Assembly: GCA_019634615.1 (NCBI GenBank)
Contig: JAHCAZ010000013.1
Span: 35,918-99,917, forward strand
Direction of reading: 5' to 3'
Source: Opitutaceae bacterium
GTDB lineage: Bacteria; Verrucomicrobiota; Verrucomicrobiia; Opitutales; Opitutaceae
DNA length: 64,000 nt
This document shows, piece after piece, positions 37,001-45,817 of this stretch (position 1 is its first letter; every line of letters starts with the position of its first letter). A program made the translations under genes and the position numbers. The notes under the pieces were generated by a model, which had not been told where the DNA came from, searched no databases, and worked only from the letters and a program-made list of their open reading frames with translations.

Positions 37001-37232
37001 GCCGGTCCTCATGACCGCCCTCGTCGCCTCGCTCGGCTTCCTACCCATGGCACTCGCTCATGGCGCCGGCGCCGAGGTGCAGCGTCCGCTGGCGACCGTG
37101 GTCATCGGCGGCATCGTCAGCGCGACCTTTCTCACTCTCGTGCTGCTGCCTGCGCTCTACGACAAGTTCGAGCGGGACACGGGACACGGCTCGTCGGCCC
37201 AACCTTCAACCCCAACCAAAGGACACGCATGA
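34050..37232 (+). CDS. czcA: RND heavy-metal efflux pump CzcA (HME1 type)
   Basis: 1060-residue inner-membrane proton/metal antiporter with twelve transmembrane helices and two large periplasmic loops. The TM4 signature DFGLIIDGAVVMVEN has the D-F-G...D-G...E pattern of HME1 pumps for Zn, Co and Cd. N-terminal LPIDATPDITNVQVQINTEV and VTFPIEMEMSGVPG are typical. It overlaps the downstream lipoprotein gene by 4 bp. Confidence 0.95.
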   Translation: MIDKILEFSLRQRAFVVLGAFALLGAGIWAALRLPIDATPDITNVQVQINTEVNGLAPEEIEKLVTFPIEMEMSGVPGMTEMRSLSKTGLSQITLVFGDDADIFRARQLVSERMQNVAEELPPGITPKLAPITTGLGEIFYYVVDYRDDAPNKPETRTAQLMELKLIHDFVVKPGLRTVPGIAEVNASGGYEKQIVVQPRPDALLATGITFSDLAEVIGENVENAGGGAVQLGGEQITIRADSRVQAASEISQLPIKFRGAAAKPLLVRDVADVGIGSSLRTGSATYNGKEAVLGAALMLAGENSRIIAKRVAEKLEEIAPKLPPGVAITTVYDRTDLVDRTIATVEKNLFEGAILVVVVLLGLLGNWRAALIVALAIPLSFLFAITGMVRFGVSGNLMSLGAVDFGLIIDGAVVMVENIVRRLGVRQHELHRTLTLEERLHTVLAAAKEVGRPTFFGVFIITIVYVPILSLTGIEGKMFKPMALTVIFALVGALILALTLMPVLCSYFLRGKVTEEDNFLVRAAKAIYRPTLDVALRLRWLFVGGAIALFVGAVLLFTRLGAEFVPQLDEGSYAAHMIRTTSIGLDAAITMQERAEKLLKERFPEVTYTFSRIGTSEVATDPMGVNVADTYIFYKPFDQWPKDEHGHTPTKDEVATRMAAELAAQLPAESHLFSQPIEMRFNEILEGTRADIAVKVFGDDYAEIERIASQAREILELVPGAADVEFDALGKAPMLEIKLKRDAMTRYNVHASEVNATVATALAGTETGVIVDGNRRYPIVVRLPENLRAAFDELKHLPLRSSHEEGVITLGQVADFVINEKVNTIAREFGQRRAAIMVNLRGRDVESFVLEARAKVNESIKLPPGYSIEFGGQFKNLQEARARLAVIVPVALAVIFLLIFFAFGSLRQALLVFSGIPLAVTGGVFALWLRDLPFSISAGIGFIALSGVAVLNGVMLVSYFNQLRELGRTVREATIEGSLTRLRPVLMTALVASLGFLPMALAHGAGAEVQRPLATVVIGGIVSATFLTLVLLPALYDKFERDTGHGSSAQPSTPTKGHA

Positions 37233-37636
37233 AAACCAGATACTGCCATCTTGTTCTCGTCGTGGCCGGCCTTGCCGGCTGCGCCACGCCCTTTCGGGCG
37301 CCGTCCGATGTGGCACATATCAAACTGGAACGCGCCGACTCCCCGGTCGTCGTGGTCGAGAAAATCTGGCTGGAACGGAAAAAGGGTCCCCTCGTCGTCA
37401 AGGGTTACATCGTCAAGCGCTTGGAAGCCAAGGATACATCGCAAACCCACCTCGACGTGACGCTCTTCGATTCTTCCGGTGGTGTGCTCCGCCGCAGGGT
37501 GGAGCATTTTGAACCACGGCAGATTCCTCATCGTCACCGGCGCCCCGATTACGCCAGCTACAGCATTACGCTCGATCCGCTCCCGAGCGACACTGCGCGC
37601 ATCGAAGTGCGCGCTCACGAAGGCAACCACTCCTGA
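37229..37636 (+). CDS. Hypothetical lipoprotein
   Basis: 135 residues with a lipoprotein signal peptide (VVAGLAGC). The rest is a beta-rich domain without known motifs (PVVVVEKIWLERKKGPLVVKGYIVKR, THLDVTLFD) plus a basic/His patch (PHRHRRPDY). Its ATG overlaps the czcA stop, so it belongs to the efflux operon; an accessory periplasmic role is inferred from position only. Confidence 0.65.
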   Translation: MKTRYCHLVLVVAGLAGCATPFRAPSDVAHIKLERADSPVVVVEKIWLERKKGPLVVKGYIVKRLEAKDTSQTHLDVTLFDSSGGVLRRRVEHFEPRQIPHRHRRPDYASYSITLDPLPSDTARIEVRAHEGNHS

Positions 37637-37657
37637 ACCTCAACGAGCATTGTCCCC

Positions 37658-38125
37658 ATGAAATCCATCCGTAACCTCATCCTCACCACAATCGCGCTGC
37701 TGGCCACAGCCTCAGCTTTCGCCGCCAAGCCGATCTCCGGTCCCAAAGGCGGCAAAATCGTCACCACGGAGGCTCCCCATGTGGAGTTCTTCGTGGAGAA
37801 GGACCGCACGGTCACCGTTTCCTTCTATGACAAGGACCTCAAGTCCGTCGCCCTTGGCGTTCAGGTCGTGTCCGCAGTCGCAGAGGCCAAAACAGGAAAG
37901 GTCAATCTTGGCTTCAGCGCGAAGAACGGCTCGCTCGTTTCCACGGCGCCGCTCCCCGAAGGCGACGGCTATCGCGTTGTCCTTCAGGTCCGCGACAACG
38001 CGGGAGCCAAGTCGAAGAACTACCGCGTCGAATTCCACAATGACGTTTGCGGCGAATGCAAGCGGGCCGAATACGCCTGCATCTGTGAGGATCACGGCGA
38101 GGAGGAGGGCGGTCACAAACACTGA
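37658..38125 (+). CDS. Exported protein with Cys/His-rich tail, efflux-associated
   Basis: 155 residues with a signal peptide (LLATASAFAA). The central region is beta-rich (HVEFFVEKDRTVTVSFYDKDLK). The tail VCGECKRAEYACICEDHGEEEGGHKH has four cysteines and three histidines, a likely metal-binding segment. It follows the czcA operon at 21 bp and precedes the P-type ATPase by 39 bp. Probably a periplasmic metal carrier; family name not known. Confidence 0.65.
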   Translation: MKSIRNLILTTIALLATASAFAAKPISGPKGGKIVTTEAPHVEFFVEKDRTVTVSFYDKDLKSVALGVQVVSAVAEAKTGKVNLGFSAKNGSLVSTAPLPEGDGYRVVLQVRDNAGAKSKNYRVEFHNDVCGECKRAEYACICEDHGEEEGGHKH

Positions 38126-38164
38126 GGCCGGCACAAATCCGTTCCCACCTAAGGACCGCGCACC

Positions 38165-40111
38165 ATGAGCGAACACGGACATGACCATGAATCGTGCTGC
38201 GAGCACTCGCACGACAACCGATTCGAGAGCCTGAGCTTGTTCGTGTCCGGGCTGCTCGTGGGAGCCGCCCTTCTCGCCGGTCAGCTCAAAGAGGGTGGCA
38301 CAACTTACGCTGCCCTCCTCGCGAGCGCTGGCATGGTGGCCGGCGGTTGGTTCCTGCTGCCCAAGGCTTGGCGGGCCGCCCGCCGTCTGCGGCCGGACAT
38401 CAACCTGCTGGTCGTCATTGCCGCCGTTGGGGCCTCAATCATCGGCGAATGGGTCGAGGCCTCGGCGGTCGTGTTCCTGTTTGGTGTCGCCGAATGGCTG
38501 GAAGGGTGGGCGGATCGCCGCGCCCGCCGGGCGACCGAAGCCCTGCTGGAACTGGCGCCAAAGGTCGCGAGCGTGAAACGCGACGGACAATTTGTCGAAG
38601 TGCCCGTAGAACAGGTCGCGCCCGGCGAAACCATCGCGACCAAATCGGGCATGGCCATTCCGCTTGATGGCGTGGTGGTCGCGGGTGAGTCCTCCGTCAA
38701 CCAGGCGCCGATCACCGGCGAGTCGGTGCCCGTGGACAAGAAGTCGGGCGACACCGTGTTTGCCGGCACCATCAATGGAGAAGGGGCGCTGGAGATCAAA
38801 GTGACCAAGACAACCGGCGATACGACGCTGGCCCGAATCATCAGCCTAGTCGCCGAGGCGCAGGAGCAGAAGGCGCCTACGCAACGCTTCGTGGATGTGT
38901 TTGCTCGCTACTACACGCCCGCCGTTACCGCCGCGGCGCTGCTGGTATTCCTTTTGCCGCCTCTGCTGCTTGGAGGTGACTGGAACACCTGGCTCTATCG
39001 CGCCTGTGTGCTGCTCATCATCGCCTGTCCGTGCGCCTTGGTGATCTCCACCCCGGTCAGTATTGTCGCTGGACTGACAGCCTTGGCACGTCACGGCGTG
39101 CTGGTCAAAGGCGGCGCGCACCTCGAAACCGTCGGTCGCCTCAAGGCACTCGCCGTGGACAAGACCGGGACGATCACGGAGGGAAAGCCGCAGGTGCTTG
39201 ACGTTCAGTTGCTGAATTCGGCGACCCTGCCTCAGGTGCTGGGCGTTGCGGCGGCCATTGATGAACACTCCCCCCATCCCCTCGCCAAGGCGGTGGTCGC
39301 CCACGCCAAGGGGCAGAACGTTTCCTACGAGCGCGCATCCAGCTACCAGGCCCGGAGCGGGCGCGGCGCCGAGGGCGTGATCGCCGGTCACGCCTACTTC
39401 GTCGGCAACCACCGGTTCGCCCACGAACTCGGAGTCTGCTCGGAGAGTGTCGAGACCCGGTTGTCTGCGATCGAGGCCCATGGGCAGTCGGTCGTGGTCG
39501 TAGGCCATCGTCCGCACGACGGATGCAAAGGTGAGGTCCTCGGCATCATCGCCATCGGGGACACGCTGAGACCCCACGCCAAGGCAGCGATCTCCGCATT
39601 GCACGCGGCCGGTGTCGAGCAAGTGGTCATGCTGAGCGGTGACAATCAGCGCACGGCGGATTTCATCGCGCGTCAGGTCGGTATAGACGAAGCCCGGGGC
39701 GACCTGCTGCCGGACGACAAGGTCGAGGCCGTGAAATCGCTCCGTGAAAAACACCGGATCGTCGGCATGGTCGGCGATGGCGTGAACGACGCCCCGGCGA
39801 TGGCAACGGCCACTGTCGGCATCGCCATGGGCGCGGCGGGCACCGACGCCGCCATCGAGACAGCGGACATCGCCCTGATGCAGGATGAACTCGGCAAGAT
39901 CGCCGATACGATCCGCCTCGGCCGACGCACGCTTGGCATCATCCATTTCAACATCGCCTTCGCCCTCGGCCTGAAGGCCCTCTTCCTCCTCCTTACCCTG
40001 ATGGGACACGCCAGCCTGTGGCTGGCCATCATGGCGGACACCGGCGCCACCCTGCTTGTCGTCGCCAACGCCCTGCGCCTGCTCGCCGCGCCCAAGCCCT
40101 TCGTCCCATGA
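38165..40111 (+). CDS. P1B-type heavy-metal-translocating ATPase
   Basis: 648-residue ATP-driven metal exporter. The N-terminus MSEHGHDHESCCEHSHDN is His/Cys-rich and replaces the usual HMA domain. Motifs: actuator TGES (184-187), membrane metal site CPC (288-290) followed by ALVISTPVSIVAG, phosphorylation site DKTGT (D332), SPHP, GDGVNDAPAM. The pattern fits the Zn/Cd (P1B-2, CadA/ZntA) group better than the copper group. Last gene of the left cargo block, same strand as czcCBA. Confidence 0.92.
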   Translation: MSEHGHDHESCCEHSHDNRFESLSLFVSGLLVGAALLAGQLKEGGTTYAALLASAGMVAGGWFLLPKAWRAARRLRPDINLLVVIAAVGASIIGEWVEASAVVFLFGVAEWLEGWADRRARRATEALLELAPKVASVKRDGQFVEVPVEQVAPGETIATKSGMAIPLDGVVVAGESSVNQAPITGESVPVDKKSGDTVFAGTINGEGALEIKVTKTTGDTTLARIISLVAEAQEQKAPTQRFVDVFARYYTPAVTAAALLVFLLPPLLLGGDWNTWLYRACVLLIIACPCALVISTPVSIVAGLTALARHGVLVKGGAHLETVGRLKALAVDKTGTITEGKPQVLDVQLLNSATLPQVLGVAAAIDEHSPHPLAKAVVAHAKGQNVSYERASSYQARSGRGAEGVIAGHAYFVGNHRFAHELGVCSESVETRLSAIEAHGQSVVVVGHRPHDGCKGEVLGIIAIGDTLRPHAKAAISALHAAGVEQVVMLSGDNQRTADFIARQVGIDEARGDLLPDDKVEAVKSLREKHRIVGMVGDGVNDAPAMATATVGIAMGAAGTDAAIETADIALMQDELGKIADTIRLGRRTLGIIHFNIAFALGLKALFLLLTLMGHASLWLAIMADTGATLLVVANALRLLAAPKPFVP

Positions 40112-40420
40112 TGTGCCGTGGGTGTGTATCCTTGAGTGCCTGGATCAGGATACCGCCCGCCTGGAAGTAATCCGACGGACGGCCGAACAATTGGCCCGAG
40201 CAGCGGCAGCACCCACAACGATGTCGCCAATTCCGGCTTACAGATCCTGAAGAACTGCCGTCGCCAAGGCCGGACGACTACCGATTGTCAGAAATCGCCC
40301 CAAGGGCGGTGGGGTGGGGTCATGACAGCGCCAGGCCCCGGTGGGTCCACAGGAACTCGCGAGCCTTCGGGATCTGCGCGGATCGCATCATACCGAAAAA
40401 CGCGTTGGCAAGACGAGCGC
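40112..40420. other. Non-coding gap between the ATPase and tnsD ends
   Basis: About 310 bp between convergent genes. No convincing reading frame, repeat or transposon end was found. GATCAGGAT/ATCCTGA-type short complementary blocks (about 40143 and 40246) are the only possible structure and are weak. Confidence 0.5.
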
Positions 40421-42145
40421 CTAACCCGCCGCCCGTCCGAGCGCACCCGAACCACTTCCCCGGCCAGTCGCCACCGACAAGCCATGTAAGGGGTGCTCCG
40501 CGCCTCCTGGACATTGCCAGCGGGTTCCGACGAGCACGTATCCCATAGCGCGCAGAATCGCCGGACTCCGACATCGCCTATCCACGGCAGCCCGTTCCCT
40601 CACCCAATGCGGCGGCAGGTCTCGGTGGAGCTGGCGGATCACCTTGATCCGCCGGAGGGTAAACTCCTCTGTCGTCTCCGCCTGCCGTTTCATCTCCTGG
40701 ACAAGGCGGGGCATCTTCTCACGCACGCTGTTTCCCATCGACGAGCCAAATGGAAGTAGTGCGATAAATGAGGTGGTGCAGACTCTGCGGAAGGGTCGCG
40801 CCGCCCGGATGCGCGAAGCGAGGTGCGGCAGCTTCTTGATACATTCCTCCTGCCGCTCCAGCCAATTGACCTGATCCGGACGTGGTGGCCTCGGCGTCTT
40901 GTGGTGCCGGCGAAGCCAGATACGATCATTTCGCGCAAGCCACCTGACCGCGGCACTCCATTGGGCCGGCGGCACCCGCGATCTGCCGCTCCGTATCATC
41001 CCACGGTAGCGCGTTCGGATTACCCGAAACGTCCGCGCGCGGCGTGTGTTAGGGAGCCTGGGGATCGGCAACCCCGCTTCGGTGGCCAAACTGAGCAGTC
41101 GAACGGTGCCGATGCCTAGCTCGGACTTAATGGCGTCCATCGTCCACGCTGGATCGAACCATCTCTTTTGCAGCAGGGCACGAAGCCAGCCTGCGCTCTG
41201 CCGCGGAACGCAGACGCTGATGTTGATCGCATCGCTACGGGCATGAACATCTTGGACAGACAGATCCAAGAAGCGCATCACGAGGAGGTGCATGCGATAG
41301 GAGCGGTGATTGGCCTTGTTCTTCACCGTCTGTGCGGGCCAAGCGGAGGCGTCATCGGGGTCGAACAGCAGGTGCCGCTGGGCCCATTCGTGTTCGCTGC
41401 GCTGGGCAAAGAACCGGTGAAGGAATTCGGTTCGTCGCAGTTGCCCGCTACGGAGCAATCCCCCTCGGTCCAGTTGTTCGTGATAGAGCATTCGGAGGCG
41501 ATCGGCGTCGATTGGGCGGGGTTGGTTGCGCAGCATCCACTGCACATCGCGCGCATAGGTCACATCTATGCCGTCGGGGAAAAGGGTTCTCCGAATGCCA
41601 ACGGCATCGTCGGCGACGGGGTAGTCAAACTTCCAGAACTGGCCGGGCACGAATTGCGACACCTCCAGCGGCTCCGCGTGATATGGGCAGCAGACGACGC
41701 CCGGCACCTGATGGGCGCGCCGCCACCAAGTGTGCCCGACGCGGCGCAGGTCCCCGGCGCGACATTTCGCGCAGAAATTCAGATGCCGGGGCCCATCACG
41801 CGCCGGCTCACGTTGCCACTTGATGAGATTCATCGCCACGGCCCGGCTTCCCCGCATCGCCACCTTAACTCGTTCGGCGCGCTCGGCCGACATCAGGAAA
41901 GCTGCAATCGGATACATGGTGTGATGCCTAATGAGGTCGTCCGCGGTCAAACCAACCCGGCGGCCGATCGTTTTCTCCAAGGCTTCGATGCCACACGGGA
42001 AGTCGAACGGAATGACCAGCCGGGGATTCCCAAATAGATGCTGAGCGAATTGAGACCGGCTGGGTCCAATAAGCCCTTCGTATGTCCGGGCCAGCATGCC
42101 GAACAGGGGCTCGTCCTCGTGTGGTCCTGCAATATAGGAGATCAT
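40421..42145 (-). CDS. tnsD: TnsD/TniQ-family target-selection protein
   Basis: 574 residues, in the size range of Tn7 TnsD (508) rather than short TniQ. It carries the TniQ-type N-terminus (LFGMLARTYEGLIGPS, FGNPRLVIPFDFPCGIEAL) and a zinc finger FCAKC (C125, C128) with CPYH (C153, H156), almost the same spacing as in Tn7 TnsD. The long C-terminal part is rich in Arg and Trp and probably binds target DNA. Last gene of the tns operon; its start overlaps the tnsC stop by 4 bp. It would choose the attachment site, here beside gnd. Confidence 0.92.
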   Translation of the reverse strand: MISYIAGPHEDEPLFGMLARTYEGLIGPSRSQFAQHLFGNPRLVIPFDFPCGIEALEKTIGRRVGLTADDLIRHHTMYPIAAFLMSAERAERVKVAMRGSRAVAMNLIKWQREPARDGPRHLNFCAKCRAGDLRRVGHTWWRRAHQVPGVVCCPYHAEPLEVSQFVPGQFWKFDYPVADDAVGIRRTLFPDGIDVTYARDVQWMLRNQPRPIDADRLRMLYHEQLDRGGLLRSGQLRRTEFLHRFFAQRSEHEWAQRHLLFDPDDASAWPAQTVKNKANHRSYRMHLLVMRFLDLSVQDVHARSDAINISVCVPRQSAGWLRALLQKRWFDPAWTMDAIKSELGIGTVRLLSLATEAGLPIPRLPNTRRARTFRVIRTRYRGMIRSGRSRVPPAQWSAAVRWLARNDRIWLRRHHKTPRPPRPDQVNWLERQEECIKKLPHLASRIRAARPFRRVCTTSFIALLPFGSSMGNSVREKMPRLVQEMKRQAETTEEFTLRRIKVIRQLHRDLPPHWVRERAAVDRRCRSPAILRAMGYVLVGTRWQCPGGAEHPLHGLSVATGRGSGSGALGRAAG

Positions 42146-43572
42146 TCCGGGTGGGCTACCACCCCTAGGGCTTCGAGAGCCGCCAGTGGATCGCTCGTCT
42201 TGGCAGCCTTCGTCATCTTCCCAGCCACGGTTACCTCTGTATCCGCAGATATGGTGACGGGGACTGAAGGTTTGGCCTCCAGGCCCGGAATCGGGGCGCC
42301 GCCCACGCGCTCGTTTTCAACATTGGCTATGTCCCTGAACGCCGCATTCATCGCTTTCGCGACTGTCGCGATGTCCTTCGCCTCGGGCGCCTTGCCCTTT
42401 AGCTCCACAAGCCGGTCCTGCACGGTGTAGAACAACAACTTAGACGTTTCGTGGAGCACGGCGCTCGTCAGACGCTCGTTTTTGCGACCAAACAACCTCA
42501 TCTGGGCCAGCAAAAACAACTTCACCGCCAAATCGGGAATCCCTCCTGAGAGTTCCAGCACGGTCGCCGAAAGCCCTTCGATCGAATCCATCTCGGCAAC
42601 ATACCGGTAGCGGGCCATCTGCCTAAAGAAAGCACCCCAAACCTGACCCGCCACAAACGGCGCGTATGGCGGAATCGTGCTCAAAAAGCGCCGCGATGCC
42701 GCCAGGTTCTCTTCCAGCAGGCCCGCCGTGGCGGGCGTCCCTATCACTATCACGGCGACCCCGATGCAGTTCATCAGCCGGACGAAGTAGTTCAGGGCCT
42801 TCCGTGTGCCGTCGTGAGCAGCCTGAATCAGCTGGAACTCATCCACCACGAACAAGCCAACATTGTATTCCTGACAGAGCTGGAAGTAGAGGCCCTGAAT
42901 CCGGTTTCCTGTCGCCCGGTCCACACCCCAATCGTGCGCCAGGGGAATGCTCAACATCTGCTCAGCCTGATCGAATATCTCCCGGCCAAACGACTTCAGC
43001 GAACCGTCTTGGAAAAGGTTGACCTTGAGGACTGGCAGCTGGGTAAAAGCTACGCGGTTGCCATCGACGAGGTAGGCGTGTTCGACCACCGATACGATGT
43101 CCTTTATCGCGAAATCTATCGAGAGTGTCTTTCCGGTCCCCGGTGGCCCGATTGCGGCCGCGCCCAAGGGCGGCATTAGCGCATAGCGCTGGGGGATCTG
43201 CCGTCCTTCCTTGAGCTCTTTTCGATCGCGGGCCGTCTGCCGACGATACTTAGGATCCAGCGGATTCCGATGCTTGTAGCTTTGCCGGATCAGCAGGTCG
43301 ACTTCTTTGACCGCTGCCATGTGCGCAATTCCGGGCAGGAAGAACTCGCGGAGCGCGAACGCCACGTGCGGTCGAAGGTGGGGTGGAAGTCTCCTCTCGG
43401 CTGGATCATAAGGTGGCTTCACCGTGAGCAGGGTGTGTATCTGCTCTTTCGAGCGAATCGGCCCCAACGCCCCGATCAGCGGATTGCCGCGATAGGCGGC
43501 CACGGGATCATCCAGGCCGAGATATTCGGCTGGAGTGTCGATCGGCTCGACTTTCGCGATTTCGATGCTCAC
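42142..43572 (-). CDS. tnsC: TnsC AAA+ ATPase regulator of transposition
   Basis: 476 residues. Walker A GPPGTGKT (142-149) and Walker B LFVVDE (240-245) followed by FQLIQ; further AAA+ features include VIVIGTPATAGLLEENLAASRRF. TnsC bridges the target-bound TnsD and the TnsAB transposase. Its start overlaps the tnsB stop by 4 bp and its stop overlaps tnsD, so the operon is translationally coupled. Confidence 0.93.
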   Translation of the reverse strand: MSIEIAKVEPIDTPAEYLGLDDPVAAYRGNPLIGALGPIRSKEQIHTLLTVKPPYDPAERRLPPHLRPHVAFALREFFLPGIAHMAAVKEVDLLIRQSYKHRNPLDPKYRRQTARDRKELKEGRQIPQRYALMPPLGAAAIGPPGTGKTLSIDFAIKDIVSVVEHAYLVDGNRVAFTQLPVLKVNLFQDGSLKSFGREIFDQAEQMLSIPLAHDWGVDRATGNRIQGLYFQLCQEYNVGLFVVDEFQLIQAAHDGTRKALNYFVRLMNCIGVAVIVIGTPATAGLLEENLAASRRFLSTIPPYAPFVAGQVWGAFFRQMARYRYVAEMDSIEGLSATVLELSGGIPDLAVKLFLLAQMRLFGRKNERLTSAVLHETSKLLFYTVQDRLVELKGKAPEAKDIATVAKAMNAAFRDIANVENERVGGAPIPGLEAKPSVPVTISADTEVTVAGKMTKAAKTSDPLAALEALGVVAHPE

Positions 43573-45815
43573 GAGGAGCCCTCCATCATATCGGCAATCT
43601 CGGCCTCATCTTCCGCCTGGAGTTCAGTGAGGGGTGCAACAGACTTCTCGCCGCCAGGGAGCGTTAGATCGTGTGCAGCAATCAGATGCTTCTGGTTTGC
43701 CAAGTTCTCCTTTCGGTCGGACTTGTCGCGACGACGCGCGGCGACGGAGCCGCGCGCGGCGTCCGTCTTCGCCATGGCGTTCACCACAATTTGGTATTGC
43801 TCACGCTCGTGGGCTATATCGCGCACTTCGTTTTCGGCCTGAAAAACCGCCTTTGCCACCGCGCTGGTGGCCTCGTGCCCCTCGTAATCGCCCACACTCC
43901 AGGTGACATACCGCTGAGACCGAGGCGCCAACTGCATCTTTACCAAGTCGTCCCCGTCGTGGAGGTAGAACCATGAATAGCTCGCCGGGTGATAGGACAC
44001 GTCGACATCCCAGCCGCCGTTCTCCGCCGCATGCGCGCACCAGTCATTGAACTTCGGGAGCGTCCCGGGGAGAGGCTCATACAACAGTTTTTTCCCAAAT
44101 TCCACTCCGTCGCGGGTCAGGCGCGCCGTAGCCGTCGGCAGGCACCACCGCATGAGCGACTCCGTCGGCCAAGTCTTGCGCAGTCCCGCCAGCTCCGTAA
44201 GCCCAAAGCTCCACAGATTGCGTGGCGATGGCACCAGGCCCACAGCGATCATTTCCGGCGTGAGTGGGTAGTTGGCAATTACGCGGCGGTTGGTCTGAAG
44301 GATCCAAGAGATGATGAGCCGAACGCTCTCGTAGTAGTCCATGCAGGCGAGCGCGATCGGACTTTCTTCGCCGCGCTGCCTGGGTCCTCCGTCGGTATGC
44401 CCAGGAACACTCTCGGCTTTTTTTCGCACCGCAGAGTTATACGCCTCGATGAGCCCTTTCATATCGGCACGGTAGGGTGGCAGAACTGTGAGCCCGCGTA
44501 TCACCTTCTTTTTTACGAGAATCCCGTGCTTGTAACTTGCCCCAACTCCGTCTTCGGCCAGCCGGGTGGGCAAGCATGCCGACACCCACTCATCCGGCCC
44601 TATTTCGCGGCCATAACGGGCGCACAACTGAACCTTATTTTCGGCCGCCGCCAACAGGGCCAGACTGACTGCGTCGTAGCTTTCATTGCCGAGATGGAGG
44701 TAAAAACCCACGATCATGTGGCTGAAAGCATCCACCACCAGATAGAGCTTCGCTTTCTTTTCGAGCGGCAGGCGGGTAATCTGGTGCACCAGATGCCAGT
44801 CGAGCGGGGTAGCATCTACGAAGTAGACCGCCCCCGAACCCGCCACATTCGCCGCGGTCTTTCGCCGCCGGCGGCGCAACCAGAGCTCGAACTTTCGCTC
44901 ACCATACAAGCGACGTAGAAGCATCTCGAATTCATCGTCTAGCGCCGACCAATAGCAGAACTGCTTGTAGGAGGGGTAACTACCCGGCGCATGCCTAGCC
45001 AGTTCGCGATCGGAGGGCACCCCATCGCTACAATCGAGGTTGAGGAATAGGTCGCCCACTGTGAGTTTCCAAGCCCGCCGTCGCTTTCCTGTAGTCGATC
45101 CCGCGAAGAAATACTTCCGCGACCCAGCAATGATCTTCTTGGCATCCATCTCCTCGACAACAAACGCCTTGCGACCGTCCAACCTCGGCCGTCCTGCCGG
45201 CTTCCTTGGCACACCGGTCTCGGCGGCCATCCTTATGCGAGCGCCCAGGCCTATACCCTTGAGTCTGCGAAACCATCTCCCGGCCAATGCTTGCGGCGAC
45301 ATTCCGCCTTGCAGATACCGGATAAATACTCGGAACACATGTGCCGGGGCCACATGCCTCTCTTGTGAAATCCGGCGCACCACCGGCCAGCGCGCTTTCG
45401 CGATCAGCGCCTCGCTGTCCATGGCAATTAGCGGCTGAATCAGATCGCTGTTCTTCTCCCTCCGGGCAATCTGCGCTGGTGACAACTTGTGGTCGGGAAT
45501 GCGCATGACCGGGAGCGGCTCAACATCGGTCTGCAACCAGCCGCCGGTTTCCACGAATCGCACAGCCTGCTCCACCGGATAGAAGCATTCGCGAGCACGC
45601 GGGTCCTCGGTGGAAATGACGATCACGTGCCCACTCATCACGGCGAGCACTCGCACGTAGAGCCGCTTGGGCAGCCGGACCCTCAGTTTGCTTGCTCCGC
45701 GATAGGCCTGCCGGATTCGGTCTTCGAGTTTCTGAACCGCCTCTGGGCGGCATTCACGGTAAACCTGTCCTTCGATGAAGGGGTGGAGAGGGCGACAGGG
45801 AGTGGCATCAGTCAT
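43569..45815 (-). CDS. tnsB: TnsB DDE transposase
   Basis: 748 residues, near the 702 of Tn7 TnsB. The retroviral-integrase-fold catalytic triad is D334 (YFVDATPLD), D362 (LVVDAFSHMIVGFYLH) and E457 (GLIEAYN). N-terminal winged-helix DNA-binding regions and an Arg/Lys-rich tail are present. It cuts the 3' ends and joins them to target. The triad is intact, so the enzyme is probably active. It begins 2 bp after tnsA. Confidence 0.95.
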   Translation of the reverse strand: MTDATPCRPLHPFIEGQVYRECRPEAVQKLEDRIRQAYRGASKLRVRLPKRLYVRVLAVMSGHVIVISTEDPRARECFYPVEQAVRFVETGGWLQTDVEPLPVMRIPDHKLSPAQIARREKNSDLIQPLIAMDSEALIAKARWPVVRRISQERHVAPAHVFRVFIRYLQGGMSPQALAGRWFRRLKGIGLGARIRMAAETGVPRKPAGRPRLDGRKAFVVEEMDAKKIIAGSRKYFFAGSTTGKRRRAWKLTVGDLFLNLDCSDGVPSDRELARHAPGSYPSYKQFCYWSALDDEFEMLLRRLYGERKFELWLRRRRRKTAANVAGSGAVYFVDATPLDWHLVHQITRLPLEKKAKLYLVVDAFSHMIVGFYLHLGNESYDAVSLALLAAAENKVQLCARYGREIGPDEWVSACLPTRLAEDGVGASYKHGILVKKKVIRGLTVLPPYRADMKGLIEAYNSAVRKKAESVPGHTDGGPRQRGEESPIALACMDYYESVRLIISWILQTNRRVIANYPLTPEMIAVGLVPSPRNLWSFGLTELAGLRKTWPTESLMRWCLPTATARLTRDGVEFGKKLLYEPLPGTLPKFNDWCAHAAENGGWDVDVSYHPASYSWFYLHDGDDLVKMQLAPRSQRYVTWSVGDYEGHEATSAVAKAVFQAENEVRDIAHEREQYQIVVNAMAKTDAARGSVAARRRDKSDRKENLANQKHLIAAHDLTLPGGEKSVAPLTELQAEDEAEIADMMEGSS

Positions 45816-45817
45816 GG

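Noticed and set aside
41168..42037. 289-residue plus-strand frame opposite tnsD
   Set aside because: It lies wholly inside tnsD, whose zinc finger and TniQ-type N-terminus are clear on the other strand.
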